Source of the DNA: Sclerurus mexicanus
Taxonomy: Eukaryota; Chordata; Aves; Passeriformes; Furnariidae
Length of the DNA: 64,000 nt
Direction of reading: 5' to 3'
Assembly (NCBI GenBank): GCA_013396755.1
Contig: VWZF01000449.1
Span: 619,870-683,869, forward strand
Made by a program: the position numbers and the translations under genes. The notes under the pieces are model-generated. The model saw only the letters and a program-made list of their open reading frames with translations. It searched no databases and was not told the DNA's origin. Position 1 is the first letter of the stretch, and each line of letters starts with the position of its first letter. Below are positions 1-12,574 of the stretch, in pieces.

Positions 1-890
1 GCTCAATAAAAAAAAAAAAAAAAGTAGGATCTGAGGGCAGGAGTCCTGTTTTCCACTGCTGCCATCCTTTGTAGCAGAGCTTCTGAACGAGGACACACAT
101 CTACCGGAGGTTAGGTACCTCCTCTAACTTCTAGTATCTCCAACAACAGAAGAAAACAGGTATGTTCTGAAGGTACCTGTTGGGCCTGGAAAGAGTGGTA
201 TTCAGGTAGTGCTCCTATATCCCTTAACATGACAGCTTTCCTAACTCCTGACTACCAAGGTGGTCAGTTTTAGACCTCTTTTTGTCACTCAGACCTCTGA
301 AGCATCTGCTCCCAGATTGACTCATCCAGCTCAGGCAGAGACCCACATGTCAGTCTCTCAGGTACAGTGCTCTGCATCATGGTCCAGCTTCCCAGTGAAA
401 AGGCTTGTCATCTCCTGAAGGTACTGGGCTCTCAAGGTACCAATTTCAAATCACCCTTATCTCAAGACAGTTAAAACAAACACAGGATTTATTTGCAAGG
501 TCTAAGAAAAGCAACACTGTCACAAATCTTAAAATTGCTGTAACTAAAGAAACCCATGTTTTATCTGCTTTCACTCAGAAAAAAATTGAAAATTCTCTCT
601 CTTTCTTAACTTCTAGGCAGCTGAACACCAGGGACCAGTCTTTTACCTAATCCATATGGTCTGTGACTGAATCCTCATGTATTTCCCCTCCTCCATTGAC
701 AAAACAGGCTATTTTTAGACCCACAGTGTCCAGGCACATTTTTTTTTTCTCAGAGATTACTAAGATACAAAAATGTTTGGGAGATAACATTAATGCTTAT
801 AGTACTTCTCCCTGACATAAACTGACAGCTCTCGCCTCTTTGGAAATGCTTGTTTCCCTTTGGCATGGTTAAAAGTGGTTAATGGCTATC
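1..890. other. Intergenic, no gene recognised
   Basis: Apart from a short poly-A tract near the left edge, I see no coding exon, RNA gene or clear repeat here. The only ORF (405-650, plus) has no recognisable similarity and no splice context. Confidence 0.5.
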
Positions 891-896
891 TGGACA

Positions 897-1335
897 GTAT
901 ATGTGACATCCGGAAAAAGACCCCACGACTGGGTAGTTGTAGAGAAGGTATGTTTATTCAGCGCTGGGTGCATGGGGGATTTGTCCACCAAAAATATGCA
1001 CACCCCTCTGTGCTTACAGGTTTGTTTAAAAACAGTTAAAACATGCATATTCATTGTTTCTTTATNCCTCTTAGAGTTAGTTCCCTATCAGTTATTGATA
1101 CCTCATATCATATGTAGTCAGTCAGTAGTTTCTCTAGAGCTCAGTTAAGCTACAGGCATCACTAACCCATTGAGAAGATAGTGTTCTTTTGCTCTGCATG
1201 GGATCCAGTGAAGTTCACCGGGGTGAGCTTCTTTATCCCCAGAACCACATACATAACATAAAATGTATAATTTGATAAACACACTTCACATAACCACAAG
1301 CAAGAGAGGACAGCCCCATAGCCCTTTTCCCTGAG
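897..1335 (-). mobile_element. Probable solo LTR of an avian endogenous retrovirus
   Basis: The block beginning near the string gtgacatccggaaaaagac, followed by a tract containing ttcagcgctgggtgcatggg, resembles solo LTRs common in bird genomes, read here from the antisense side. One ambiguous base lies inside it at 1066. No gag, pol or env sequence flanks it, so it would be a lone LTR. The boundaries are approximate and no target-site duplication was established. The identification rests on remembered similarity, not on a search. Confidence 0.45.
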
Positions 1336-1339
1336 TGAG

Positions 1340-3790
1340 ACTGTGGCAAGTCAATACAGGTATGAGTGTGGTCTGGACCAGTGCCTCCAAGTCCTTCCCA
1401 CTCACCTCAGTTTTCCTGCTTCCTACATCTTCTGTTGGACCACTGCTGCTGCTCTGTTACACACACAAGCACTCACACACTTTTAATGTCCCTGACCCTA
1501 AGGCCTCTCCTGTATCACCTTCCCCCACATCTGACTCTAGCAGCATGGGCTCTGTCTTGTTCCTTCCTTCAGGTGCTGACCTGCCTGTGTGTTGGGTAAG
1601 AAGGGACCAGAGCACAAGTGAAGGTTAATTTCTCATTCTGCCTTTTGCATTCATTTACCAATTGGTATTTCAGTCAGCACTTTCTGTCCATGTCCTCCTG
1701 AAAATGAGATGCTCCCCTTCAGAGTGGAATTTCAAACATTGGGGTCCCGAATAAAAAAACCATTAGGAAGAACCAGACTCCTCAAAAGTGAATCTAGATG
1801 TGATCAATGTTCATGAGCAGGGAACTGCACTATGTGACAAACCTTGCTTCGATTTACAGAAGGTTGTTCTGCTGGTAGACAGAATCACTGCACTTAGTGC
1901 AGCCTCTCTTACACACTTCAAAATGTCACAGTATTTCTCAGCCACTTGCACTCTTATCACCACCTTTGTGTCTGATCTTCAACACAAGCCAGAAACATGA
2001 TGTGTGCACTAAACAGAGACATGGTTCTAAAAGATATGGTTGCATATAATACAGGGGTCATATAAAGCACAAGTTTAATAATTCTCAAGAAATTCTGCCC
2101 CATGGTGGGCTAACAAACTGCTTGGGAGACAGCCAGGTGTTATCTGGTCAGTTATGAGCAAACTTAGGTTTGTGGTATGTTAAGTGCTTCTACAGTGGGA
2201 ACAGTCATTCATTATTTAGGACAAAGCTCAAAAATTCTTTTTTAGTTAGTGTAAGCACTAAAGAATTCTCCAGAGGATTGCAGAAGATAGGACTCTAAAA
2301 GTCATAACCATTCCTAGAGGAAAAAAAGGAGTGGCAATCCCTAATTCCAGATAATTTCCCATGAAGGGTAATGTAGGAGTGCAGAATTGCTGACTGGCTT
2401 GTCCCTCAGGAGGCTGGGAGCAGCAACCAGCTCAGCACCTTCAAAATGGGAGGAAGCTTCAGTGCTGAAGGAAGAAACAGGAATGGCAAAGCTCTCCTTT
2501 CATTTGTTTCAATTGTTTGCATAGATTCTGCATCTCCTGTCTTTGTATGAACATATTTTAAGGATTCTGCTCTCTTCACATGTACCTTAACCTTAAAAGT
2601 GAGGGGTGATTTCAGGGGATGGGTGGGAGTTACAGAAATCAGTTCTTCTGTGATGCCAATACCTGGAACTGTGATACACAACCACTGAAGTGCTTCCCCC
2701 AGCCATCCAACCAGTGAAAGAGTGTTCTTCCACTCAGCAGCATGTGGAACTGGAAGAGAAGTGTGTTCTGTGGAGGAACTATCATGGGTACCAGGTGTTT
2801 CCTGGCCGCAGTGGATCACTGGGGGAAATAAGCAAATTTTGAAGTGCCGTTTGTTGTTTGTGACAGAGTTGCATTGTTGGACTAAACATCAGAAGTTCTT
2901 CAAAATGAAGAATGTCAAATCTATGAACAGAAAACCATGTTCTCAGGTTACTTGGGCTTTTACCACAATTAGTTCAGTATGCAAAATGTCATTATTGATC
3001 TAAAATTTTTCTCTACATCGTCAGCTGGGTCATGAAACCAGCAGGCTGTCTATAGCTGGACAATGTGTTGGTTTTTCATATTTGTCCCTGCTAGCATGAA
3101 CCAGTTCAGAGAACAGTCCAGTGCAAACATGTGTCCAGTTAAGCACACATCTGGATGGTCTAATCACCTTTAAGCCTGTACAGAAATAATCACCTCTACT
3201 AGAACCTTTCAGCAACAATAACCAGTTAGGAAGTTAGACTTTCTTCACTGAGGTCTACTCTCCCCCATAAAAAAAAAAAGGCATACAAGTATTGTGTATT
3301 AAGATGGAGAAACTAGCTTTTTGGTATTTTAATTACTTAGAAGCCAAACTTAAAAATGCCCAGATCTTTTAAAAAGAAATAGAGAATGGCTTTGCTTTTC
3401 AGCTTTTTAAGCACTCTTGTAGTTTGCCTGTCTCCCTTTCCAACACCTTTTCCTAAACAAAAATCCTTAAGAATCTGACAGATAATGTTTGCCCACAACT
3501 TTTCATGCTTGAATAACTATTCACTGCCTTGTGGAATAGAATTGGTACAGCAGTCAGAAAGATACATAGGAAAGGGTGCAGAAAGTTGTTTTCTAGATAA
3601 CACAAAGATGTCTATTGCTATTGACTGATAAGTATCTCTAATCATCTGCTGAGCCAAGAGAAGCTTTTATACTTGCCCTGCTACTCAGATATTTTGTGAC
3701 TTAGTGTAAATAAGTGGCTCAACAGTTTTTATCCTGTCTCAAATCAGATTTTTAGAGTGATATTAATAATCAGTACCGAAGTGTATACAC
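1340..3790. other. Intergenic, no gene recognised
   Basis: AT-rich sequence with only short ORFs (the longest is 137 codons, minus, 2406-2819) that show no domain, no conserved motif and no convincing splice sites. I see nothing else to annotate. Confidence 0.5.
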
Positions 3791-3798
3791 TCAACATT

Positions 3799-3912
3799 TA
3801 GATAGATAGATAGAGAGATAGATACATAGATAGATAGATACATAGATACATAGATAGATAGATACATAGATAGATACATAGATAGATACATAGATAGATA
3901 GACAGATAGATT
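3799..3912. repeat. GATA/GATACATA microsatellite
   Basis: About 114 bases of gata units interspersed with cata. It directly abuts the 3' end of a minus-strand CR1 element that starts at about 3911. CR1 elements end in short tandem units, so this array probably grew from the CR1 tail. Confidence 0.92.
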
Positions 3913-4146
3913 CATAGAATGGTTTGGGTTGAAAGGGACTTTATAAAGATCATCTAGTTCTAACTCCATTGCCATGGGCAGGGACACCTTCCACTATCCC
4001 AGGTTGCTCAAAGCCCCATCCAACCTGGACTTGAACACTACTAGGGATGGAACATCCACAACTTCCCTGGACAACCTGTTTCCAATGCCTCACCACCCTC
4101 ACAGTTAAGAATTTTTTCACAATGTCTAATCTGAATTTACCCTCTT
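3911..4146 (-). mobile_element. CR1 LINE 3' end, truncated
   Basis: This reads the reverse complement of the CR1 3' region: it starts with catagaatggtttgggttg and runs through the conserved text around aacttccctggacaacctgt. Similarity is lost near 4146. It is an ordinary 5'-truncated CR1 in minus orientation. Confidence 0.88.
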
Positions 4147-4355
4147 GGATTCTCTGTATCCATCAGATCATCAATGCCCCATCGTAAAGGTTACAAAATC
4201 TCAACCTTCTAAGCTTATTCCCTCAAGCCCCCAGTTTAATTCACTGATTACTACGCAGTTTATTATCCATGTTCTTTTGCTACTGATTTGTTTTTCTTTT
4301 ATTTTGGACACTCTTCAGGCCTTGAGTTGCACTTTGTTTCCATGCATAACTGCCA

Positions 4356-4855
4356 TTTGCAGGAATGGGTCATCCACAACTTCTCTGGGAAATCTGTTCT
4401 AGTGCCTCACCACCCCCACAGTAAAGGATTTCTTCCTAATATCTAATCTAAACCTACTCTTTGTCAGTTTGAAGTCAATCATCCTTGTCCCATCACTACA
4501 TGCCCTTGTAAAAAGGCCCTCTCCATCTTTCTTGTACTTCAGTTACTGGAAGGCTTCTACAAAGTCTGCCCAGAGCCTTCTTTTCTCTATGCTGAACAGC
4601 CCCAATTCTCCCAGCCTTTCCTCATAGGAGAGGTGCTCAAGCCCTCTGATCATCTTGGTGTCCCTCCTCCAGACTTGCTCCAACAGGTCCATGTCTTTCC
4701 TGTGCTGAGGACCTCAGATCTGGACACAGCATTCCAGGTGGGGTCTCACAAAAGCAGAGCAGAGGGGAAGAATCACCTCCCTTTACTTGCTGGCCACACT
4801 GCTTTTGGTGCAGCCCAGAATAGGGTTGGCTGTCGTGTTTCCACTCCTTTTATTT
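4356..4855 (-). mobile_element. CR1 LINE 3' fragment, second copy
   Basis: A second CR1 piece re-enters the consensus at the 'catccacaacttctctggga' region and continues through the part containing 'tcataggagaggtgctcaag' to about 4850. It overlaps in consensus with the element at 3911-4146, so it is a separate insertion and not a continuation. Confidence 0.85.
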
Positions 4856-4859
4856 TATT

Positions 4860-6060
4860 CCCTTTCAAACAGCAAGGAGTCAGGTTTCTTTTGTTGATGT
4901 TATTTTTGTGATTAGTTCCTACTTTAATCATTTTGGATACAGATAGGCTAAAAGGGGTAGGGCGCAAGTAGCAGTAGAATATGAGAAAGAAAAGCAACGA
5001 ATGGATCAGTTTTCTAATCCTGCTGCTAAGATATTCTAGATACATCCACAGAGTGCAACACTGCAGGATTTTTGCATGGTCAGCAACCATTCATAGGTGT
5101 ACTAAAAACCTGCAAAGCACTTTTCTAAGGTTTTTGTGTTGTCAGCTGCTGACCTACAGTCACAATGTAAGCAATGACAGATCTCAGGAATATGCTAGGG
5201 GTAAGGGGAGCAAATTCATGTAGATAATGTGTTCATTTTCTATGAAGTCCTGTCACTCTTTCCACCCCATACATTGCATAGATGGAAAAACAGCATAAAT
5301 GAGATAATCACAAAATAGTGCAAGGCCCTATGGCATTCATTTAAAACATATTTGTGTTTTTGTCTGTGTGTGAAGATTTGAGGAGGGCTGTAGGGATGGC
5401 CATTTGAGAACAGAGGCAATTTGTGCAAAGTTGTTGTAGAGCCCTTTCTGAACACATGACTATACAAACACAACTGTCACTAGTGTTCCTGGGAACAAAC
5501 AACTGGTGGAATATCTTTACTGGATCATCACCTATCTAAAAAACCAAACAAAATAAACCAAAAAGAGTTAGGAGAGGACAAGTCCATGAACAAGTCCTGA
5601 ATTTATGTAACTTGGATTCACAATCCTCCGAGTCACCCAAGCTTGTTAGCTTGGCACACCTCAGTTACATCATTTTTGCTCTGCTTTGAAACTACTTAAC
5701 TGAGGTCAGTGAAGAGCACCAGCAGTGTTATCTGTATCTTATCAGACAGAAATGAGGTAGCACTAAAATTAATTTTAAGAGTAGGACACTTAACATATTA
5801 ATTCTGCAGATTACTGCAATTCTCACTTTCAGCTGACCAGCCACCATTCTCAGAGTATAAATATCAGGAGCAGGTTAATGGTCTTGGGAAGTTACACTGT
5901 GGTGATTTTTTTTTAATGGAAGACTTCAAAGACCGAATAGTTGTATTGATGTACTTCTCCATAAGGTAAACTCATGGATTAAAGCCTTTCTTTCTATTAA
6001 TGAACTCTGTATTCCCCTTTAAATATAAAGAGGGCTTATAAGTGAGACAGAGAAACTTTT
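4860..6060. other. Intergenic, no gene recognised
   Basis: AT-rich sequence with short antisense and sense ORFs only. No exon, RNA gene or clear repeat is recognisable. Confidence 0.5.
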
Positions 6061-6066
6061 TACAAA

Positions 6067-6600
6067 GGCCCATAGAATACAATGGGATGGAATGGAATAG
6101 ATTAGAAACAGAATAGTTGGATTGGAAAGGACCTACAACGATTGAGTTCAACTGCCTGATTGTTTCAGGGCTGATCAAAACAAAAAGCATGTTATTAATG
6201 GCATTGTTGAAATGTCTCTTCAACACTGACAAGCTTGGGGCATTGACCACCTCTCCAAGAAGCCTGTTCCAGGGTTTGACCACCCTCTCAGTAAAGAAAT
6301 ATTTCCTCACGTCAAGTTCAAATCTCCCCTGAGGGATGCAGATTCCCATGCATCCTATCAGTGGGTACCAGAGAGAGGAGACCAGCACCACCCTCTCTGC
6401 TTCACCTCCTTCAGAAGCTGCAGAGAGCAGTGAGGTCAGCCCTCAGCCTCCTTCTCTCCAAAGAAGAAAAACCCAGTGCCCTGAGCACTCCTCACAGGAC
6501 TTGTCTTCCAGTCCTTTCCCCAGCTTTGGTGTCTTCTTCAGGATATAGTCAAGGAACTTCACACCCTTTCGAAATGGTGGGGCCCAATTTACAGGATTGC
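6067..6600 (-). mobile_element. CR1 LINE fragment (diverged subfamily)
   Basis: It begins after an A/G-rich tail (aatgggatggaatggaatag) and follows a CR1 subfamily with the text ggaaaggacctacaacgattg and caaaaagcatgttattaatg. The same subfamily recurs at 12.6 kb. It is truncated at about 6600. The ORFs on both strands here are relics of repeat sequence. Confidence 0.75.
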
Positions 6601-6619
6601 ATTCCCTGCACTCTGTTAC

Positions 6620-9600
6620 CCCACAGTATGGGAATACAGTTGGTACAGCTATAGTGACTTATTTCAGGATGTGCTGCTGTAGCATGCATTTGCCTTGTTG
6701 GGCCCTTGCAAAAAGGAAAGCATGGTCTGAAAATGCACTGGCAACCTGTTTGCAACTGAAGGTGTAACTCCAAATATAGGTTTTATCTTACAAATTCTGT
6801 GTAATTTGAAATCCTTGCTCTTCAAAAGTCCTAATAGCCCTCTGGACAGGGGTCACTGCTGGCAAGGGAATTTGTCTCTAGACTTGCTCTGCTTGCTGAT
6901 CTGTCAAAGTCACATCTGGACACATGCCTGGCCTGTCTTCACATGCAGCTGGCATCAAAATCTTGAGATACTTTAAGTGAACAGACATACAGTGGCATCT
7001 TTCTGCACTCATTTAATCTGTTTTGCAAACCAATTACCAACTGTGTGCTGGAAGAGAGTGTTTTACTGCTTCATTCGTCAATCAAAAAAAAAAAAAGACA
7101 ATGAAGCTCTTTTGTATATGAATAATATAATCTTTAATTTTATTATATTGACAATATCAGTTGGTTTCAGGTGGGCAAAAAGCAAAACCCTCAGTCCTTT
7201 TTGGCATCTATCTTAGAGGTGTGTAGGGACTCTTAGAGAGAGGCAATGTCCTTTTGGTGTTGGATAGCCATCCCGCCAGACAGCTCCTTACTCACAACAA
7301 TCTTTCTCTTCAGTGAATACTGGCAGAACTCATTTAAAAACTTAGTGACCTGTATTCACAGACCTGGAGAGTAAAGCTTAACCCCACAGACGGCAGTGCC
7401 ACAAATTGTATCACAGTGACCCACCAGTGTTTCATCTCCTGGAGCTTTTTCACTGACTGGCACTTTCTACAAGGTAACTTCTAAAATGAAAATGCAGTTA
7501 ATTCCAGCTGTAGTTATTTCCTTTTCTAGGAGGAGACCTCCAATTCTAAAGTGACTTGACTGACACCTCAGCTTCCTGTTGGAAGGCCACCCACACCATT
7601 GCTCACCCAGCTGGCAGAGGGCTGGACCAGCTGGTCATGACAGTGTGGAACTGTGGGCTACTGATGGGTGGAAGCCTCATTACACATCTCTCATGCTCCA
7701 CTTTTCAGTCTTTGATGTCATCAAATGTACGAATGAAGTTCACGGTCAGGTCATTTGAGTTTAGATTGCAGAAAACCATTGTTCAAGAAATGTAGGTTTC
7801 CTTGTCCACATCATATTTTGAATTTTATGGCATCCATGAACTATAAAAAGCTGTATCTCACCCTTTATTTCTATGGGCCTCATATTCCATACCAGATGGA
7901 ACTCTGACAGAAGAGTCATACCCTACGTACATCAAGAACTTTGCATGAAGGACTGCACTGTAGAAATAGGTCGAACAACATCAGGTGAAGCGCCATGGCT
8001 TTCTGCTCCAGCCTGGAAATACTGGAGTAGGCAAATGTCCTTGCATGGATGAACAGGGCACAGGGTGTGGAGTTATTACTAGAATTACTGTGGGAAAATT
8101 ATTGAGACCAAAGTTATATCCACATCCTGAGAGGAGTTGTAATGGTAAGAAAACTTCCAGGGTGGAATGTTGATGGAATGTAAGGAATCTGTTCCCTGAG
8201 CAACATAGCCTGCAACCTTAGATGTTGGCAGCACCAGGGAAGCTTGGTGTGCTGACCTTAGGAGAAATAGAACAGAGGGTGGAACAGAGTGGAGGCACCA
8301 CAGACAGGCTCTGCTGTAAATCACTGCAAGTATGGGAACTTAATGATACCCTGGAGCTGATAAACTGCATAGCATCTGCCACACCAGAAATTTATTGATT
8401 GCTGAACTAGCAATTGCTTAATTTTATGGTAAAATCATGTCCTGTGGATGAACTTTGCTCATTATAATACCACAAAACAGCTCCAGCTCAAAAGCTACCT
8501 GCCTCCAAGGTACAACCACCCCTCACTGAGCCTGCACTCTATATTTATCTTTAAAATCAAAGTGAGAAAATACTACACCAAACAGTAACAATGGTATGTA
8601 TGACAAGTCACTCAAGCTCCACCCAAACATAAAAAAAATGGTATAAAAATAACTGAAGAAAGTGGATAAATTAGGAAAGGTAACATCACAGACTTTTGGT
8701 ATCAGTTGGTGACTGACCATCTCTTTGCCCCACCCTTAGGGATGCTTTATATAAGACATGAACACTTGGCTAAACCAAGTGTTTCCTTGGGAAATTCAGA
8801 AAGCTAGCTTGTATTTGTGGATATCTTTTTATCACTATATAGTTACTTTGAAATTTAATATATTTGTAGCTGGCTGTATCACTCATATTTTACATATTTA
8901 TTCATGTTTCTGCGGACAGCATATTTATCATTGGCAATACAATAAGAACCTGCATTTTTGTTGTTTCAATAAACTACACTATTTGTGAATGTGGCCATGA
9001 CAGTTCTTGTTGAACGTGACCAGACTTACAGTGTATTGCACTATTTGTACATCTGTAATCATAGTTCTCACCGAGTGCAACCAGACCTACAGTGCTGAAT
9101 TGACTCTGCATTTCTGTTGCTTACTTACAGTGCTGAATTCACTATCACTCAGAATATAAGACCAGCTGCCACCACTCCCTCTGACATCTGAGGACCAGCT
9201 GGAATGCAAGGGGGTTTATTTTCTGCCAAATTTCCTCTACTCTCAACACAACAGAAAAATTGGCCTCACTCTTAACATGACACGGGGTGACTATGAGCCA
9301 CCAGTGCAATACAGGCAAAGGCCTTCTTGTGTGTCAGGCAAGATATTCCTGCAGGAAAGGCACACGCTGTGCAAAGCCCTGATGAGAACTCAGCTGTACC
9401 ACTGTGACTATTTCTCATTCCTTAGGTTCAAGAAAGAGAAATTCCATCTGGAGTGAAGGCAAACAAAGCTAAAGCAGTTGAGGAAGGGCATGGAGGGCCT
9501 GTAGAAGATGACTAGCAAGACAAAAGCTGAAAGGGCTCTAACACTTTCAAGAAAGGTAGCAAGGATGAAGTTCAAAGACGGCAAAGAGCTGCTGAAGTAC

Positions 9601-10280
9601 AAGGAAAACGGTGGTCAAGAACATAAACCAATTCAGTACTTCTTTCCAAAAGGAAGACCTCACCATCAACTGTGGTAGCAAATGTCCCTTGGTGCATTGG
9701 GAAGGAATGGTGAGGAAATCATGCATGCTCTCTATGTCTCTGCTAAGTTCATGCAGAAGGAACCAAAACCGTGTCTTTTAGCTCAGGTACCTCCACAATC
9801 AGAGAACATCTGCAGTAGAAATGCCTTTATTTATATAGTCTGAATGTACATACTAATTTTGGCTCCAACATAGAAAATTGCAAGAATAGTACATTCCTTC
9901 CTCTTTCAAGATTCAAAATACTAAATCCTAAAGGAATAAGAGATCTACCAGGCTTTTGGATAAGTTCTGAACATTTCCACATGAATGGAGGTAGACAAAT
10001 AACTCTCAGAAAGATTAAAGTCGCCAATGATATTTGAAAGTTTTACCCTGTGGCTGGAGCACATTTTGTATCCCGTATAAACACAGTCAACTGGGCGGCT
10101 TAGTTTCAGTGGGAAAAGGGAATGTGAAGGTGATAGCAACAATGGGCTATTTCACAGTTTGGAAATTCATCTGGCTTGTGCTTTGGATATGCATTCAAAT
10201 GTTCTAGGTTTGAAAATAACCAGCCTTCCCACCACACCAGTGTCACGTCCTCCCCCGTTTTTCAAAGCCTGTGTTATTTC
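6620..10280. other. Intergenic, no gene recognised
   Basis: I looked for exons on both strands, especially 7.2-8.2 kb and 9.2-9.7 kb, where sequence composition looks exon-like. I could not connect any stretch to a known protein. It may hold decayed processed sequence, but nothing firm can be said. Confidence 0.45.
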
Positions 10281-10479
10281 CATAATGGTCTCTTGGGACT
10301 GACCATCCCAGCCTATGGCTCTGGTTACATTTTGGCTTTTGAGCCAGAAGTGTAACGATGCCTCCAGGTTGAGGGAGAATAGGCCTTGGGCATCTCCTGA
10401 GAGATGTGACCACTATATGCAATGAAGAGGCTGGGCTTGCTCACAAGTTCAGGGAGTTATCAGTGATGAGCCAGCACTG

Positions 10480-10760
10480 GGGTCAGGAAGAAATTTTCCT
10501 CCAGGGCAGATTGGCTTTGGTCCCTGAGGTTTTTTTGCCTTCCTCTGCAGCATCAATCACGACTGCTGGTCAGGGCTCTCTGGTCTCTCTCGGCCAGGTT
10601 GTTCAAGCAAGATGAAGGTGGCCTCTCGTGCCCTGCAGCTGGGGAGAAGGCAGCTTTTTATTCCCTCATAGTGAGCTAGCAAGTGTCTCTGCGCTTTTTT
10701 GTCTTCCTCTGCAGCACTGAGCATGGCCCCTTACCAGGCCTCCTCCGGGCCCTTGAGGCT
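10480..10760. repeat. Duplicated 'gccttcctctgcagcat' unit
   Basis: Two related stretches about 165 bp apart share an internal motif: one reads tttttttgccttcctctgca near 10,527, the other cttttttgtcttcctctgca near 10,694. The first is preceded by gaagaaattttcctccaggg. I associate this text with an old dispersed sauropsid repeat but cannot name the family. Confidence 0.4.
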
Positions 10761-11537
10761 CAGTTCTTGCCTGCTGCCCTTGTAATTCCCAGGCACCCCT
10801 TTTGGCCTGTGTCTCTCTGACTCTCATGCTCACTGCAAAGCTGGAGCAAGAGCGAGCTCTGCTCTGCACTTGGCTCCATTTCCCCAGGGGTTCTTGCTTG
10901 TGGCAAATAGCCTTGGAAGGCTTCCTTCCTTGTTTGGAAGGGCTCCAGGCTTGCTGCCCCATCCGGAGGTGCCATTTTTCAGCTCTCCCTGAGTGCAATA
11001 CAAGTGTGGGGCAGGCACAAGAGCTCTTTTCATGCATCCTTGGCCAAGAAACACGTCTTGTAAGGCAGTTAAGTGTGGTTGTCATAGATATGTGTCCTAT
11101 TTTGGATAATATCCCATGGTACCACACACCTCTTTGATTTCTTCTATTGTGTGTGATCAGTTCCAATCCTCACTCTTCACATTCTCACTCTTCAACAGGA
11201 AACAGGGACTGCTTGGCCTGTATTCCTGCCACTACTCTCTGTGGCCCTGTGGTTTTTCTTTGCCAGACTGCAAGGGGTGTTTTTTCAAGCTAAACTGAAG
11301 AATGCACCAGCCTGCTCCTGGCTGCATGTGTGCATTGTTTTAACACTTGTGAGCATCAACTCTGAAAGATTCAGAAAAAGAAAATAAAATTACATAAATT
11401 CAGGTATAAAAATAAAATACCATTATCACTTGTAATCTTTCTCATTTGTGTACTTGAACATGTTTTTGAATATGAAAAGACCCTGGTATTTCAGGCAAAT
11501 AACATTCTCATCATTACTCAAATCATGGTAACCATAG

Positions 11538-11727
11538 GGAATAGGATGGATGGGATGGAATAGGATGGGATGGGGTGGGATAGGATAGAATAGAATAGAA
11601 TAGAATAGAATAGAATAGAATAGAATAGAATAGAATAGAATAGAATAGAATAGAATAGAATAGAATAGAATAGAATAGAATAGAATAGAATAGAATAGAA
11701 TAGAATAGAATAGAATAGAATAGAATA
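11538..11727. repeat. TAGAA pentanucleotide array
   Basis: About 28 uninterrupted tagaa units occupy roughly 11,585-11,727, preceded by a degenerate ggatggga-type lead-in from 11,538. The 110-codon minus-strand ORF across it is only the translation of this array (a repeated Phe-Tyr-Ser-Ile-Leu pattern). Length in the assembly may be under-estimated, as is usual for such arrays. Confidence 0.97.
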
Positions 11728-11739
11728 GTTCTGCTATGT

Positions 11740-12570
11740 TATGCCCAGAGTTCTGCATGACAAGCTATGACACAGATCTGAGGGCTGCATGCAGGAGAGC
11801 AGCTCTCTGCAGTGCAAGTCCCAGGCTCATCCAGGAGACAGGGCAGAGACACCTACAGCATCACTTAGGAAGGGAATATTGGCTCCAGACTGAGCTGGAG
11901 CACTCCCCTGGGGCCCTTGGCAGGAGTGGGAGGTGGGAAGGGGAAGGCAACCTATGAACACACCCAGGCCAGAAGTAGCCTTGCACTTCTCATGTGCTCT
12001 CCTTTACACATTGGTGGTTGGGCACTTTGGAGACAGAATTTTGGGCTAGATGGGCCTCCACTCTGGTTGACTACTGTTGTTCTCTGGGTCTTGTGTTTTA
12101 ACACGTTTCCAAGGGAAATGGCTCAGGCATTCTTCAACTGAGTACAAAGAGAAACAAAAACCCACAGGGAAATGAACACATATTGCTCACATGAAATGGT
12201 CTGTAGCCATTTAGTTCTGAAGCACCTCATCCTCCAGACTGAGGGCTTGATCTTTGAGCCAAGATCTTTGGGCTCCTAGTTTCAGAGATACGGGGTTTTG
12301 CCATCCTATGGAAACCCAGCTAAACTAGATAAACACAGAAGACTTTCAAAAGACACAGTTCCAATGTGCTCTTTGCAAATGTATGCCAGTGGTCAAATGA
12401 TCTTGAGGTGATCCAAAGCTTTCATCCTGATCAGAAGGTACATGCCTCCTCCTCACAGTGACAGAGCCAATGTCCAAGTTGGGATATGATTGTCCATTCC
12501 ATCCCTGATAGTGCAGGGATAGGAAGAAATGTCATCAAAAATCTCTCCTGCATGCCCTGGAAGAAACACC
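11740..12570. other. Intergenic, no gene recognised
   Basis: Unique-looking sequence between the TAGAA array and a CR1 element. No exon or RNA gene is recognisable. Confidence 0.5.
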
Positions 12571-12574
12571 AGGA

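Noticed and set aside
3799..3912. Regular repeat that could suggest a CRISPR-like array
   Set aside because: Units of 4-8 bp with no spacers, beside a CR1 tail in a vertebrate genome: a microsatellite.
7230..8170. Possible processed pseudogene
   Set aside because: Sequence looks exon-like in places, but no frame matches a protein I can name and stops are frequent.
10666..11166. 166-codon minus-strand ORF
   Set aside because: No similarity or splice context; the frame seems open by chance in a GC-richer patch.
11426..11758. 110-codon ORF with a repetitive protein
   Set aside because: It is the direct translation of the TAGAA microsatellite.
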